Shown: positions 43,443 to 54,869 of the stretch, in pieces
Layout: every line of letters starts with the position of its first letter
How positions within the stretch are numbered: position 1 is the first letter of the stretch
Source: Micractinium sp. NFX-FRZ
Lineage: Eukaryota; Chlorophyta; Trebouxiophyceae; Chlorellales; Chlorellaceae
Assembly: GCA_029339195.1 (NCBI GenBank)
Contig: JAPTJF010000275.1
Location: forward strand, 19,917-83,916
Direction: 5' to 3'
DNA length: 64,000 nt
The notes under the pieces: generated by a model
Databases searched by the model: none
Told to the model about the DNA's origin: nothing
What the model saw: the letters and a program-made list of their open reading frames with translations, nothing else
Translations under genes and position numbers: made by a program

Positions 43443-44358
43443 TGACTTTACTTTTGAAACGCTGTGGAGGGACGAGAATGCGTGAAAGCACCGCACAGGC
43501 GAGGCGGTGTTTGAACTGGAAAGCGTGCATGGCAAGGGTGCCAGTGACGGCAGCGGCGGCAGCAGGAGAAGTGTTTTTTTCCTGCCGCCTGAACAACATA
43601 CATGCATCACACGCATAGCGTAACACCCTGCCACCTTCCCTTACTGCTGTTTACAACAAGTTGGGTGCTGGCCATTGGTCTGAATTCAGGAAGCACATGT
43701 TCGCATGGCGGTGGCCGTGTGGTTGTACAAGAAAGTGGGCCCCAAGGGAAGACACAACCGAGGACAGTGGCAATGGGCCAGACAAGTGGGGCTGCGGGGC
43801 CGCGTGCTTCAAACAGGCAGAAGCTCTTTTTTTCATGCTGGCAATGGGCTGATGGGAGGTTCAAAGGGGAAAACACAGGGAGGGGTTAAAAAGGAAAGAA
43901 GGGGAGGGCGGTTCAAAATGAGCATGTTTTGAGGGACCGCGGCGAGCTGTGTGCAGACGTGGGGAGTGTGAGTGACGAGGCATGGCAGCAGCGGTGTGCA
44001 GAGGATTGAATTGTGAGGAGCAGAGCGGGGTAGTGGCTGAAATGAATCGGTGACGCGGCCAGCTGAGGAAGGGTTGTCAGGTTATGGCAGGGCAGGGAGG
44101 GGGAGATGCGAGTGAGGGCGGGAGGCGGGAGGTGTGCAGACGCAGACGCAGACGCAGGTGCGCCGCTGACATGCTACCAGGCTCAGCAGGCGCGGCATGC
44201 AATAAATCGTCCGGCCACAGGGCAGCAGGGCTGCCTGTCCGGTGCAGGCATACGTCAGCTTATGAGAGCCAGCCCGGGGCTGGCGGCGGCTAGGCCAGCG
44301 GCAGCTAGAACTGCCGCACAGCCTGGGCTGTCACCAGCTGTTGGTCACCAGCTGTTGG
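43443..44358. other. Intergenic region
   Basis: No supported gene. TTACA at 43651-43655 (TGTAA on the minus strand) is a distant candidate poly(A) signal for the gene ending at 44359. Confidence 0.4.
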
Positions 44359-45876
44359 TCACGGGTCGTAGTCAGAGTCGAGGTCAGTCCCCTGGGAGCA
44401 CGCGTCCATGGCGTCACTGCCAGCGCTGTCAAAATCGCTGTCAGCCCAGGCAGCCGAAATGGAGCTGAAGTAGCTGACCAGGGGCTGCCCGCCCGGCTGC
44501 TGCCCCGGCGGCGCATCACCGCCGCTGCCGTCGGAGAGCTGCTGCGAGGCGGAGCGTCCCGCCAGGCGGGCACCGACAATGCGCTGCTCCAGCTCAATGG
44601 CGTGCCTCACGGCTTGAAGCCCCGCGCCGCTGTCGTGCCCCACAATGCTTTCCAAGGGCACCTGCAGCAGCGCGGCGTCGGCATCGGCGCCAGGCTCCCC
44701 CCCGCCGCCCGCCAGCACCGCCTGCATGGCGCGCACCGCCCGCACCGCGCCCGCCTGCAGCGCCGCCGCGCTCACCGTCGCCGGCTTGCTGCGCCCCTCC
44801 AGCCAGGCGCGGATCGTGCTGCGCATCTCTTCCCAGGCAGCGGCCAGCAGGCCGTAGGACCCCTTCCCCTGGATGCACACCTCCAGCTGCGCCCGCCACG
44901 TGCTGCCGCACCCAGGCAGCGGCTGGTCATCCGTCAGCAGCGCAGCACGCAGCTCCTGCAGGCAGTGAGGGTGGGCAGACCATGCGGCAGCGGGCGGTGA
45001 CGGCGAGCTAGAGGTGGGCGGTTTGATGGGGTGGAGGGTGCGGAGAGTGGGCAGCACAGTGGTGGTGAAGAGAGGCGCAGGGCAGGTGGGGGTGCACGGC
45101 AGGTGGGGCGAGGTGCGGCGGGGCCCAGCAGCGTGCAGAAGCGCCCCTGCCAAGACGTACTGTCCGACTGAAATGTCAACCTCCACAAGTCACCCTCTTT
45201 GGAACTCCAGACGAACCCTGTCAGATCCCCTGCCTGGTCCCACCTTGAACCAACCTCCTCAAGCCCACCTCCCCTGCCTGCCACCCTGCCAGGCCCCACC
45301 TTGAGCCTCATAGCAAAGTCGGCGAGCACTTCCGTCTGCTTGACCTGCCTCCGCCACGTGGTGCGCTGCAGGCAGAAGGGACGCACGCGGAGGAGGGCGC
45401 TCAGGCAGTGTGGGTGTGCTGCGGGTGCTGCTTGCTGCGCTGTGTTGTGCTGCTGCACAGTGCTGACGCAGGTATACTAAGCCTCAAACGTAACACAACT
45501 GAACGGCCCATGCTCTACTGGCGTCCCATCCCTGTCCCTTCCAACACAACCCCTTACACGCCATGCGCGTCGGGCACCTTCCTGTGCCGCCACCCGCCTT
45601 GCCCAGCACCTGCCAGCTGGCCACCCCCCCCCCCTACCCACCTTGCTCTTCCACGTGCGCCGCACGCTGTTCCAGGGAATGATGTCCTCCAAACCCAGCA
45701 CCTCCAGCCTCATGTAACGCATCGCCTCACGGTGACGTGGCTCCACCAGCTGACGTGGCACCACCAGGCTGCCAGGCACAGCGCCGGACGGGCCGCCAGC
45801 ACCAACACCGATGCCGCTGTGCAGCCGGCTGGGGCCGCTGCGCGGAGTGGCGCCGTCCAAGCCGTCGCCACCGCCC

Positions 45877-45909
<33 letters not shown>

Positions 45910-46703
45910 ACGAGCGTGTAGGGCTCGCGCGCACCCGCAGCGCCAAGGGTGGGCTGCCGGTCGGGCGGCCGCTTGAACTCGCTGGGAGCGGCTAGTTGGG
46001 GCTGCTGGGGCAATGGTGAAGCAAGGCATGTGCAGTGGGGACGGGTGAGCATATGAGAGGCACACTCGAGAAATAGATTGGGTCGGCGCTCAGGGGCGCA
46101 GTGGCTGAATCCTGTGCTAAAATTGCAGGTTGCGCATCGCTTCTGGCTCGCCACCGGCAGGCATGGGCAGCGCAGCAGCAGTCGGCACAGCTCACCCGCA
46201 GCAGCCGCACGGCGGCTGTGGCTGCCGCATGCAGCTGGCTGGTCTGCACAGCTGTCAGGAATGACTTGTCCTGCACCAGCTGCTGCACCAGAGGGTCAGA
46301 GGGGTCTACCGCCTGCAGTTGGGGCAGAAGCAGTGGCAGGGCGGAGGCCACGCTGAGCAAGGCAGTGGAGGCCGCTCGCCCGGAGTGGGGTGGGCGGTGG
46401 GCAAGACGCAGGCCTTGCATACCGCGGCGCAACCCAATGGCACCCCCCAGGCATGCTGGCCGCGCACCCGGCGTAGAAAAAGTCAGGAAGCTGCGATATC
46501 CGCGGCAGCTGCAGTGACGCAAATCGTTCAGGCAGGCGGCGGCTCAGGCAGGCGGCAGCAGCGGCAGCGCTCCCCACCTGCAGCGGGCCCTCGCGCGGCG
46601 TGGCTGGGGGGCTGCCCAACAACAGGTCCAGGCTGACCATCTTGTTGCTGCCGCCCTGCGGGTGCTGCAGCACCGAGGCCGTCGGCAGGCCCAGCGACTG
46701 CAT
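44359..46703 (-). CDS. Unknown protein of about 430 residues with a Trp/Arg-rich helical core
   Basis: Five exons are read, at about 46703-46581, 46315-46197, 46000-45645, 45369-45301 and 44957-44359. The start is ATG at 46703 (MQSLGLPTASVLQ); an in-frame GTG just before it was not used. A Gly14 run encoded by a CCG repeat (about 45860-45910 on the plus strand) splits the N-terminal part. The best-looking block is MRYMRLEVLGLEDIIPWNSV followed by RRTWKSKVRTTWRRQVKQTE, VLADFAMRLK, ELRAALLTDD and SYGLLAAAWEEMRSTIRAWL. It resembles helical segments in some chromatin regulators but I cannot assign it. The C-terminus is acidic (DLDSDYDP). Function unknown; nuclear location is a guess. Confidence 0.6.
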
Positions 46704-47011
46704 TGTGGGCACGCCCGCTCCTGTTACTGCGTGGACTGCCGCCCGAGGTTACGTGCAGCCGTGGGTTGGGGCTAGCAGGGCATAGTCTGCAGAGCCGGTG
46801 TCGGGCCGAGCGGCAGCGCAGCGAGACCGCCGTATCGTTCGTGGTTGTATATTTAAGCTCCTTGAAAGTCAGCTAATATGGGATTGGGCGCTCACGCTCT
46901 AAAAGGCTGCCCGGAAGGAGAAGTGCAGCCGCCAGGCTGGCAGATGTGGCAGCTCCCTCAGGAGTGCTCCTGACTCCTCAGAGCAGACTGGATGCATTTT
47001 AAGCCGTCAAA
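46704..47011. promoter_or_regulatory. Divergent promoter region with TATA-like element
   Basis: This 308-base gap separates two divergent starts. TATATTTA at 46848-46855 stands out in a GC-rich background, 157 bases upstream of the GlyRS ATG. Confidence 0.4.
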
Positions 47012-50000
47012 ATGGACATTTCAGTGCTGGAGAACGAGTTTCATGTCGCCCAGGAGGCGGTGGCCCACCAGGGCGACACTGTGCGCGCCCTGAAGGCTGC
47101 GGTCAAGGATGGCAAGGCGGAGAAGGTGATGCTGCTCTGGGATCAGCCTGGACCCGCAGGAGGCAGTGATCCGTGCATGCTGGGCCGTCGAGGCCACATG
47201 CGACCACTGGCGGGGCCCACAGCTGCTCCTTGTCGTGGCAGCGATCTCACATGAGGGCTCGGCAATGCCAGCGCCTCAGCGGTTGGGCTAATGCCTTTTT
47301 GCTGGCCGCCGCCGCCGCCACCGCTGCCGCCGCTCTGCCTCGTCTGCTGCCGCTCACCTTTTTTCCAACATTCAAGGGAACATGCTTCTTGCGGCAAGCA
47401 CAGCAGGATGGTGGTGGGAAGACTGGTATTGGAGATCCGAGCATGCAGCAACCGCTGCTGCAGCAGCAGAGCAGGGTGCCTCACTGTTTTGGTTTGCGGC
47501 CTGCTGCCTGCCTGCCCTGCCTGAAGCGCTCGCCCGCCTGCCCTGTCCTCTGCCCTGCCCCGCCCTGCAGTCTGCTGTGGAGGAGGCGATTGAGAAGCTG
47601 AAGAATGTCAAGATTGACATGGAGCGCAAGAAGAAGGTGGGGCAACAGCAGGCCGAGGGAGTCACTGCCTGGCTGGGGGGTGGTGGGCCCAAATTCTGAG
47701 GCGCACCGGCGCCCCCTCTGCCACCTGGCTGGCCTGTGTCCACTCGGTTGTGCTGGTGCCTGTTATACTCGTACCACTGCCCCTTTGGCTGTGCTCACTG
47801 GGCGACACTGCACTACTGGGCAGCATAGAATGCCGTGTTGGAACTGAACTGTGCGCTGCCTTGGCTGCCGGCCTTCCTCCCTCCTGTCAGGCTTACGAGG
47901 ATGCCAGCGGCAAGACGTCTTCATCCAACAAGGAGGCCTTCCGTGCTGCCATGGTGCGTGGCCCACCGGTGTGATCCTGCAGCAGAGCTGCAGCCGCAGA
48001 GGGCACAAGGCGGCCTTCCTGCTGGCAGCAGGCCTTGGGCATGCGCACTACGGTTGCTGAGGAAGCAGGCGGTGCAGTGCGATGGGCTGGAGCCGACGAC
48101 AAGTGGGCAGCCGCCGGCGCTCGCCTCCCTCTCCTGCTGCCCATTGCTGTACCGCCCATCCTGCTCTTGCCGGCTCTACAGCTCAGCGAGATGCGGCGCC
48201 CTCCCTCTTTGTCATCCCATGCCGCTTGTGTGCCTGCCGCGCCTGCTGCTGCCTGCTGCCAGCTGCAGCCCGGCCCGCTGCAGCGCTGGCCCTTCCCTTT
48301 CTTCTTCCCGCTGTGAAAGTGTGTGTCTTGACCCTGTGGCCTCTGGCTCTGTGCAGCTCAACACTCTGGAGCGCCGCCTCTTCTTCATCCCCTCCTTCAA
48401 GATCTACGGCTCGGTGGCCGGCTTCTACGACTACGGCCCCCCCGGCTGCGCCATGAAGCAGAACGTGACGCAGACGTGGCGCAACCACTTCATCCTGGAG
48501 GAGAACATGCTCGAGGTGGGCTGCCGAGGTGGTTGGAATGGAATGGATTTCAGGAGCAGAAGGCCGTCACTGCCGTCGCTGCAGCTGCTGCTGCTGCCGT
48601 TGCTGCTGCTGCTGCTGCTGCCAAGTGTGGAATTGGGCAGCCATCAGCCACTTCATCATAGAGGGGAGGAGAACTTGCTGGAGATGGGCCTTGACTTCGG
48701 TACAGCAGCGTCACGGAAAACATGCTGCCGCTGCTGCGGCATTCTGTTGGGCTGCCGCTCAGAGCTGTCCAGGCATGCTGTGGAACCCCCAGGGCTCACG
48801 GAGCGGGAGAGGAGCGGGCAGTGGGAACAATGGAGCGCCCTTCCACTGCTCTTGCTTGGCTCCAGCCCCTGTTCACCCACTATTCCGCCACCTGCCCCTG
48901 CCCCATACGCAGGTGGAGTGCCCCGCAGTGACCCCCGAGATTGTGCTCAAGGCGTCCGGCCACGTGGAGCGCTTCACCGACTTCATGGTGCGCTGAGCTG
49001 GCGCTGCGCTGACCTGGCGCGGTGCTCTATGGCGCGGCACTGATCTGGCATCTATTAAGGGCGGGCTCTGCAGGCTGGCAGTGAAGCGTGCTGTGGGGCG
49101 GGCAGGCAGGTGGGCGCAGGGCGGCCTTCGTCCCCTTGACGGCACCTGCCACCCGCCTTGTGCTCCCTGCCTCCTCCTTCAACCCCCGCCCCCATCACCA
49201 TCACCACAACCCGGCGCAGGTGACGGATGTGAAGACGGGCGACTGCCACCGTGCCGACCACCTGCTGGAGCACGCACTGGAGGCGGTGCTGGAGGATGAG
49301 AAGAACCCGCCCTCCGCAGAGGCTGCGCACGTGAGTTGGAGACGCCATCGTAGGGTGCAAGGCATTCCTTGTCTGTTCGACTTGCTGCGGTGGTGTACTT
49401 GTTGCATGCCACATGCTACCAAATGCTTAGCTTGCTTGCAAGCGGCTCCATACGCTGCGTTGCCCTGCCGACCGCAGGTTTTGGCACCCAGCGCGAATCC
49501 CCGCTGAACGCCGCCGCTGCCGCCCCGCTGGTCCTGCAGGCTGCTCGCGACCTGCTGGCGCGGGTGGGCGAGCTGGGCGCTGCGGAGCTGGGCGCTGCGC
49601 TGACGCAGTACGGCGTAAAGGCACCGGAGACCAAGAACGACATCTCGCCACCCTTCCCCTTCAACCTTATGTTCAAGTGAGGGCAGCATGTTCTGTTTAT
49701 AGAGGAGTGGGTTGTGGGAGGCAGAGTCTGGTTTGCAGCTGGGGATGCATGTGGCTGGGTATCAAGCAGGGTGTGCTGTGCTTGAGCGGCACACCTTCCT
49801 CACCCTTCATGAACGCCTTGTGTTCACGTGCGTGCCGTACGCTCACACGAGCCTGGTTCAAGCGAGTGAGTGCGAACCTGCAACCAACTCACTACTTTAC
49901 CACCCCCTGCCCCCCGCACCGCCTGCCCCCGCAGGACCAGCATCGGCCCGCGCGGCGACCTGGTTGGCTACCTGCGCCCCGAGACCGCCCAGGGCATCTT

Positions 50001-53000
50001 TGTCAACTTCAAGGACCTGCTGTACTACAACGGGAGCAAGCTGCCCTTTGCCGCCGCGCAGGTGGGTGGACAACACAAGCTCACGCTGGGGAAACGCGGG
50101 GCGGGGGTGGGAGGGCACAGTTCATGCCCCGCTCGTTTGATGTGGCACGGTGGGCAGATGAGGGAATCTTGGGATCTGGGTGACAGAGAACTGCAGCTAC
50201 CGCACCTGGTGTCAATGTTGTTTCATTAACATCCATTTCGCCGGTGGCCTGTGCACACGTCAGTCCGGTGGTCCTCACCCTGGGCTGCGCTCTTGCCCCC
50301 ACCTCCCTGCAGATTGGCAACAGCTACCGTAACGAGATCTCGCCCCGCGCGGGCCTGCTGCGCGTGCGCGAGTTCACGCAGGCGGAGATCGAGCACTTCT
50401 GCAACCCGGCAGACAAGGTGGGCGGCTGGGGGCTGTTGGGGCAGCCGGCATGGGAAGGACGGGGTGGCGGAGAGGAGCGGGGGTACAGGCGCACCAACAA
50501 ATTGTTGAGGCTGAGGCCGACTGCACAGCACGGCCCTCTCGCCCTCGCACCTACTCGCTCAAAACTACCCGCTGGCCTCTATGCTGTGCCCTGCAGAGCC
50601 ACCCCAAGTTCCAGAGCGTCGCTGAGGTGGCGCCGCTGCTGTACGACCGCGCGCTGCAGGTGCGGTGAAGGCGCGGGGCGGGGCGGGGGCAGCAGGGCGC
50701 AGGGGCAGCCCGACCTGTGCCCTTTCACTCAGCCGGCGGGGCAATTGCTTGAGGCAGCAAGCGAGATGCCCTGCTTTTGCCTGTACTCTCGCCTTTGCAG
50801 ATGAGGGCATTGAGAAGCCGCCAAGGCGCACGGTCCTGCAGCGCATGTGACCTGTGACACCTGCCTCCCACCCTGCCCTGCCGCCCCTGCAGATGGGCGA
50901 CGAGAAGAAGCCGAAGCGCATGGCCCTGGGTGAGGCGGTGGCCAAGGGCATCATCGCCAACGAGACGCTTGCCTACTTCATCGGCCGCACCTACCTGTTT
51001 GCGCAGCGGGTGGGTGCTGCCTCGCTGCTGTACTGCCTGCTTCAGTGAGCCCACCGGCCTCCGTGTGCTGTGCTGAGTGGGTGGCAGCGGTGGGCCAAAT
51101 GTTTCTGCTGCGGCTGCGACCAGGGATGGCGTACTGGGCTTGCCAGTGTATTGTTAGCGGGGCTGGCCAGTGAGGACCGCTCTGGCAGAGCAGCCTGCCC
51201 CATTGTGTTTGCAGCTGCTGTGAGCTCTATAAGCACCTGGTGGCGTATGCTCATGCACCCACCTTCGCACCCCCCATGTGTGCATGCCTGCTCGCCCCCA
51301 TCAGTTGCCTCATCCCTCACTTGCCTGTCCCCGCCCCGCCCCGCCCCGCCCCGCCTCGCCCCGCAGATTGGCCTCAACCCCGACCGCGTGCGCTTCAGGC
51401 AGCACCTGCAGCACGAGATGGCGCACTACGCAGAGGTGAGGGGGAGGCGGTGTGGTGCGGGCAGCGAGGGAGCAGGAGGGGGGCACACGGCACGCCATGG
51501 TGCTAAGGCGGGGTTCGCCCGCTGGGTGAGGTGCCGGGCTGCAGCTGCTCCTGCTGCGGGCCCCAGATGTGCCCACTGGCCCCTCTCCTCACTGCCCTCA
51601 CAAGCCCCGCTCCTCCGGCCGCCCTTCTGCCCCCTGTGCCCCTGCTCCCCCCCGCAGGACTGCTGGGACTTTGAGGTTGAGTGCAGCTATGGCTGGGTGG
51701 AGTGCGCGGGGCTGGCGGACCGCTCGGCATACGACCTCAACGTGCGCACAATTGAGGGGGGGAGGTGGTGTGGGGGGAGGTGGACTGGTGTGCTGCTCGA
51801 CGCGAGGATGGCCAGTCTGCATCGTGCAGGGGATTATGCTGCGTCTCGAGAACATCGGGGCTGCCTGCCTGCGCACTTTGCCCTGTACAACACCAACAGC
51901 TTGCATGAAGGGAGCTGCGTCCGCTCCGCACGATGAGCAAGGTGGAGCTGCCTGCGCAATTGCCCTGAATAGCACACGACCTTGCACTGAAGGGAGCTGC
52001 GTCTTCTCTTCATTGAGCCCCGCAGGCGCACAGCGCGATGAGCAAGGTGGAGCTGACAGCGCACGAGCGGTTTGCCGAGCCCAAGGAGGTGGAGGTGCTG
52101 TCCATCCTGCCCAACAAGAAGGAGCTGGGCAAGCTGTTCAAGAAGGACGCCAAGGCCATCTCAGATGCGCTGGAGGCGCTGGGCGAGTGTGAGTGTGCCT
52201 CCTGCTCTCCCCCTGCTCCCCTGTGCTCGCTGCCGCTGCTGTCGGTGGCGGGGTGATGGTTGTTTAACAACCCAGGCCAGTGCCGGCAAGCTGGCGGCGG
52301 GCTGAGCGAGTGTTGCGTGCTTGGCTTGAAGTGCGGCGTGATGCGAGATGGGGCGGGGCGAGCCGATGCGGGTGGCGCACGGTGGCGTGCGCTGAGGGGA
52401 GCGCCTGGGGTGTGCAAGCGTGAGAGGGGCAGTGCCGCTGTAAGTTCTGGCTGTCTTCTGCCACCTCACCGCCCTGCCACCGCCCCACCTGCCTGCAGGC
52501 GACGCGCTTGAGATGCAGGGGAAGCTGGCGGCGGGGCAGGCGGCGCCGCTCAAGGTGGACGGCCAGGTGTTTGAGATGCAGCCCGGGTTTGTGGAGATCA
52601 AGAAGGAGACGAAGAAGATGAGCGGCAGGTGGGTGGGTGTGGCGGGTACATAGCAAGCTGGCAGAGCGGGCTCAGCAGGGGAGGGAGAGCGCGGTGGGCT
52701 GGCTGGCTGAGGAAGAAAGTAGGCTGGCAGGCAGGCGGGCAGGAGTGCATCCCTGCTGCGTGCCGCCGCCTGTTGGTGCCGCTCTGCCTGCGAATGTGTT
52801 CCTGCCCAAGTCAAGCAGCACCCCTCCGCCCATGCATGTTTGAGCACTGCTCCTTCCCCACTCTTCACGTTTCAAATGCCTGCTGCCGGTCCTGTTTCCT
52901 CTCACTGACCCTCTCCCTCCCCGCACTCCCCGCCCATCACCGTCACCCCCACCTTCCCCCCCGCAGGAACATCACGCCCGCGGTCATCGAGCCGTCCTTT

Positions 53001-54547
53001 GGCATCGGCCGCATCCTGTACTGCGTATTTGAGCACTGCTACTATGCACGGGAGGGAGACGAGCAGCGGGCGGTGTTCCGCTTCACGCCCGTCACCGCTC
53101 CCGTCAAGTGCACCGTCTTCCCGCTGCTGCAGGTGCGGCCCTGCCCGTGCCTTTGCTGCGCTATGTTGTGCTGTGCTGTGCCCCTTTGCACTGTCTTCGT
53201 TCCAAGCTTCTTGCTGCTGCCGCGGGGCCGGGTGGCTGCATGTACCTTGCCTTCCCTTGCCTTTGCTCTGCTGCGCTCTGTCCTGCCCTGCTCTGCCCTG
53301 CTCTGCTTGTTGCATGGCGATGCATGGCGGGCTGTGCACAGGGTCAGGGCCAGAGAGGTGGCTGGTCCCTTTTGCGTTCCCTTGTGACCAGGTGTCCGCA
53401 ATCCCTCTGCCCGTTTGCGCACGCTCATCTTTGCTGTGCCAGGTTTGCACCACCTTAATGCACTCCACCCACCAACATCCTCCTGCCGCCCGTTACTTTC
53501 TCCCACCCCTCCCTGCTCTGCAGCGCGCCGAGCTGAATGAGCGTGCGGAGGCGGTGTCTGCGGCGCTCACGCGAGAGCGGCTGAGCAACACGGTGGACAC
53601 CACGGGCACCACCATTGGCAAGCGGTGCGTGCACGGGGGAAGGGCGGGCGGGGGCGGGTGCAGCGCATGCATTTGCATGTGTACAGGGAGGCTCTCTTGC
53701 TCAGCCTCCTTTGCCCTGCACCCACACGCCCCCCACTGACTTGACCACCAGTGCCTTGCCTTCGCTCTGCACCTCTCGTTACCCCTCCCTCACCCCCGTC
53801 TCTATGCAGGTGCACATTTGTCGAGAGTGGCGTGCCGTACTGCCACCCTCTGCCCCATGTTCTCACATCCGCCCACCCCCACCACTGTTTTGCCACCCAC
53901 CCTTGCACCCCTTGTGTCCCGCCGCTGCAGGTACGCGCGTACCGACGAGATTGGCGTGCCGTTTGCCATCACCATTGACTACCAGACGGTGGAGGACGGC
54001 ACCGCCACGCTGCGCGAGCGCGACTCCACCGCACAGGTAAGCTAAAGCATGGGCCGCCTTGTGTTGTGTCTTTTGCTCGAGGCGGGGGAGGGCAGCACAG
54101 CCAGGGTGCGCGAGCGTGATTTCACCACCGGAGGTGGGTGCGTTGGAGCAGCGAGGTGGTGGTCTGGTTTGTGTTTTGGGGCGCCTGAGTTGACGCACGG
54201 GCAGGGGTTGGGGCTCCCAAGTCTACACACATGGGCAGGTAGGGTTTGGCAGAAGTAGATGCACGGCTGGGAGTGACTGGGGGGCCGGCCCACGATGCTT
54301 TTGAAGCGGAAAAATGATGCGTTGGGATGACAGCCCAGGGGGGCAGCCTCGCCCATGCCTTGCCGGGCGCGCTGTGCACCCAGTCCCCTCGTCCCATCCT
54401 GTTGACGCCCACCGCCCCAACCCCCTGCAGGTGCGCGTGCCGGTTGCTGAGCTGCCAGGCCTGGTGCGGCGGCTGACAGACATGGAGACGAGCTGGGAGG
54501 AGGTGTCTGCAAAGTACCCGGCACAGGCGCAGGCCAGCGACGAGTGA
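47012..54547 (+). CDS. GARS: Glycyl-tRNA synthetase, eukaryotic alpha2 class II type
   Basis: About 20 exons encode about 690 residues. The enzyme charges tRNA-Gly with glycine. [20 protein letters not shown] through [20 protein letters not shown] is a WHEP domain. The catalytic core starts [33 protein letters not shown]. Motif 2 is [24 protein letters not shown], and motif 3 is [39 protein letters not shown] and [19 protein letters not shown] are family-specific. The anticodon-binding domain follows ([31 protein letters not shown]). The ATG opens directly on the WHEP domain, so this form carries no organelle targeting peptide. Codon use and composition are like the neighbours. Confidence 0.94.
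48485..48692 (+). repeat. Exon-end duplicate in a GlyRS intron
   Basis: The exon end CCACTTCATCCTGGAGGAGA...CTCGAGGTGGG (from 48485) recurs with small insertions from 48649 (CCACTTCATCATAGAGGGGA...TGGAGATGGG), about 164 bases downstream in the intron. Confidence 0.75.
51901..52064 (+). repeat. Exon-start duplicate in a GlyRS intron
   Basis: GATGAGCAAGGTGGAGCTG of the exon (52037 on) also occurs at 51931 in the intron before it. Both copies are preceded by TTGCA(C)TGAAGGGAGCTGCGTC. The intronic copy lacks about 26 bases including the CCCCGCAG acceptor. Confidence 0.85.
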
Positions 54548-54869
54548 ATTGAAGTGAAAATGAGAAAGATGGGGAGTGCCGCGGGGGCGGCACACATGCG
54601 GTCAGCACAGCACCCAGCTGCGCATGCCTGCCGTGCCATCCTGCATGCATGCCTTATTGGGCACTGATACATACTTGCAACTCCCCGCCTTGTAAACCAT
54701 TGACCTCGTGAACGTGAGAAATAAGAGGTCAATGTGGCCAATTCTGCACTACGGCGCCCGGCACCCGCTATGCCCGGAATGGCGGCAGCCAGGACGGACA
54801 GGTGTGGACGGTAAACCGCCGCCGATCCCGCTGCATTGCGTGCTTACAACTTGCTTGCTGTGTCAACCG
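54548..54869. other. Short tandem intergenic region
   Basis: 322 bases between two plus-strand genes; holds the GlyRS 3' UTR and the exostosin promoter and 5' UTR. Nothing else is seen. Confidence 0.4.
54691..54695 (+). promoter_or_regulatory. TGTAA polyadenylation signal for GlyRS
   Basis: TGTAA lies 144 bases after the GlyRS stop. Confidence 0.5.
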
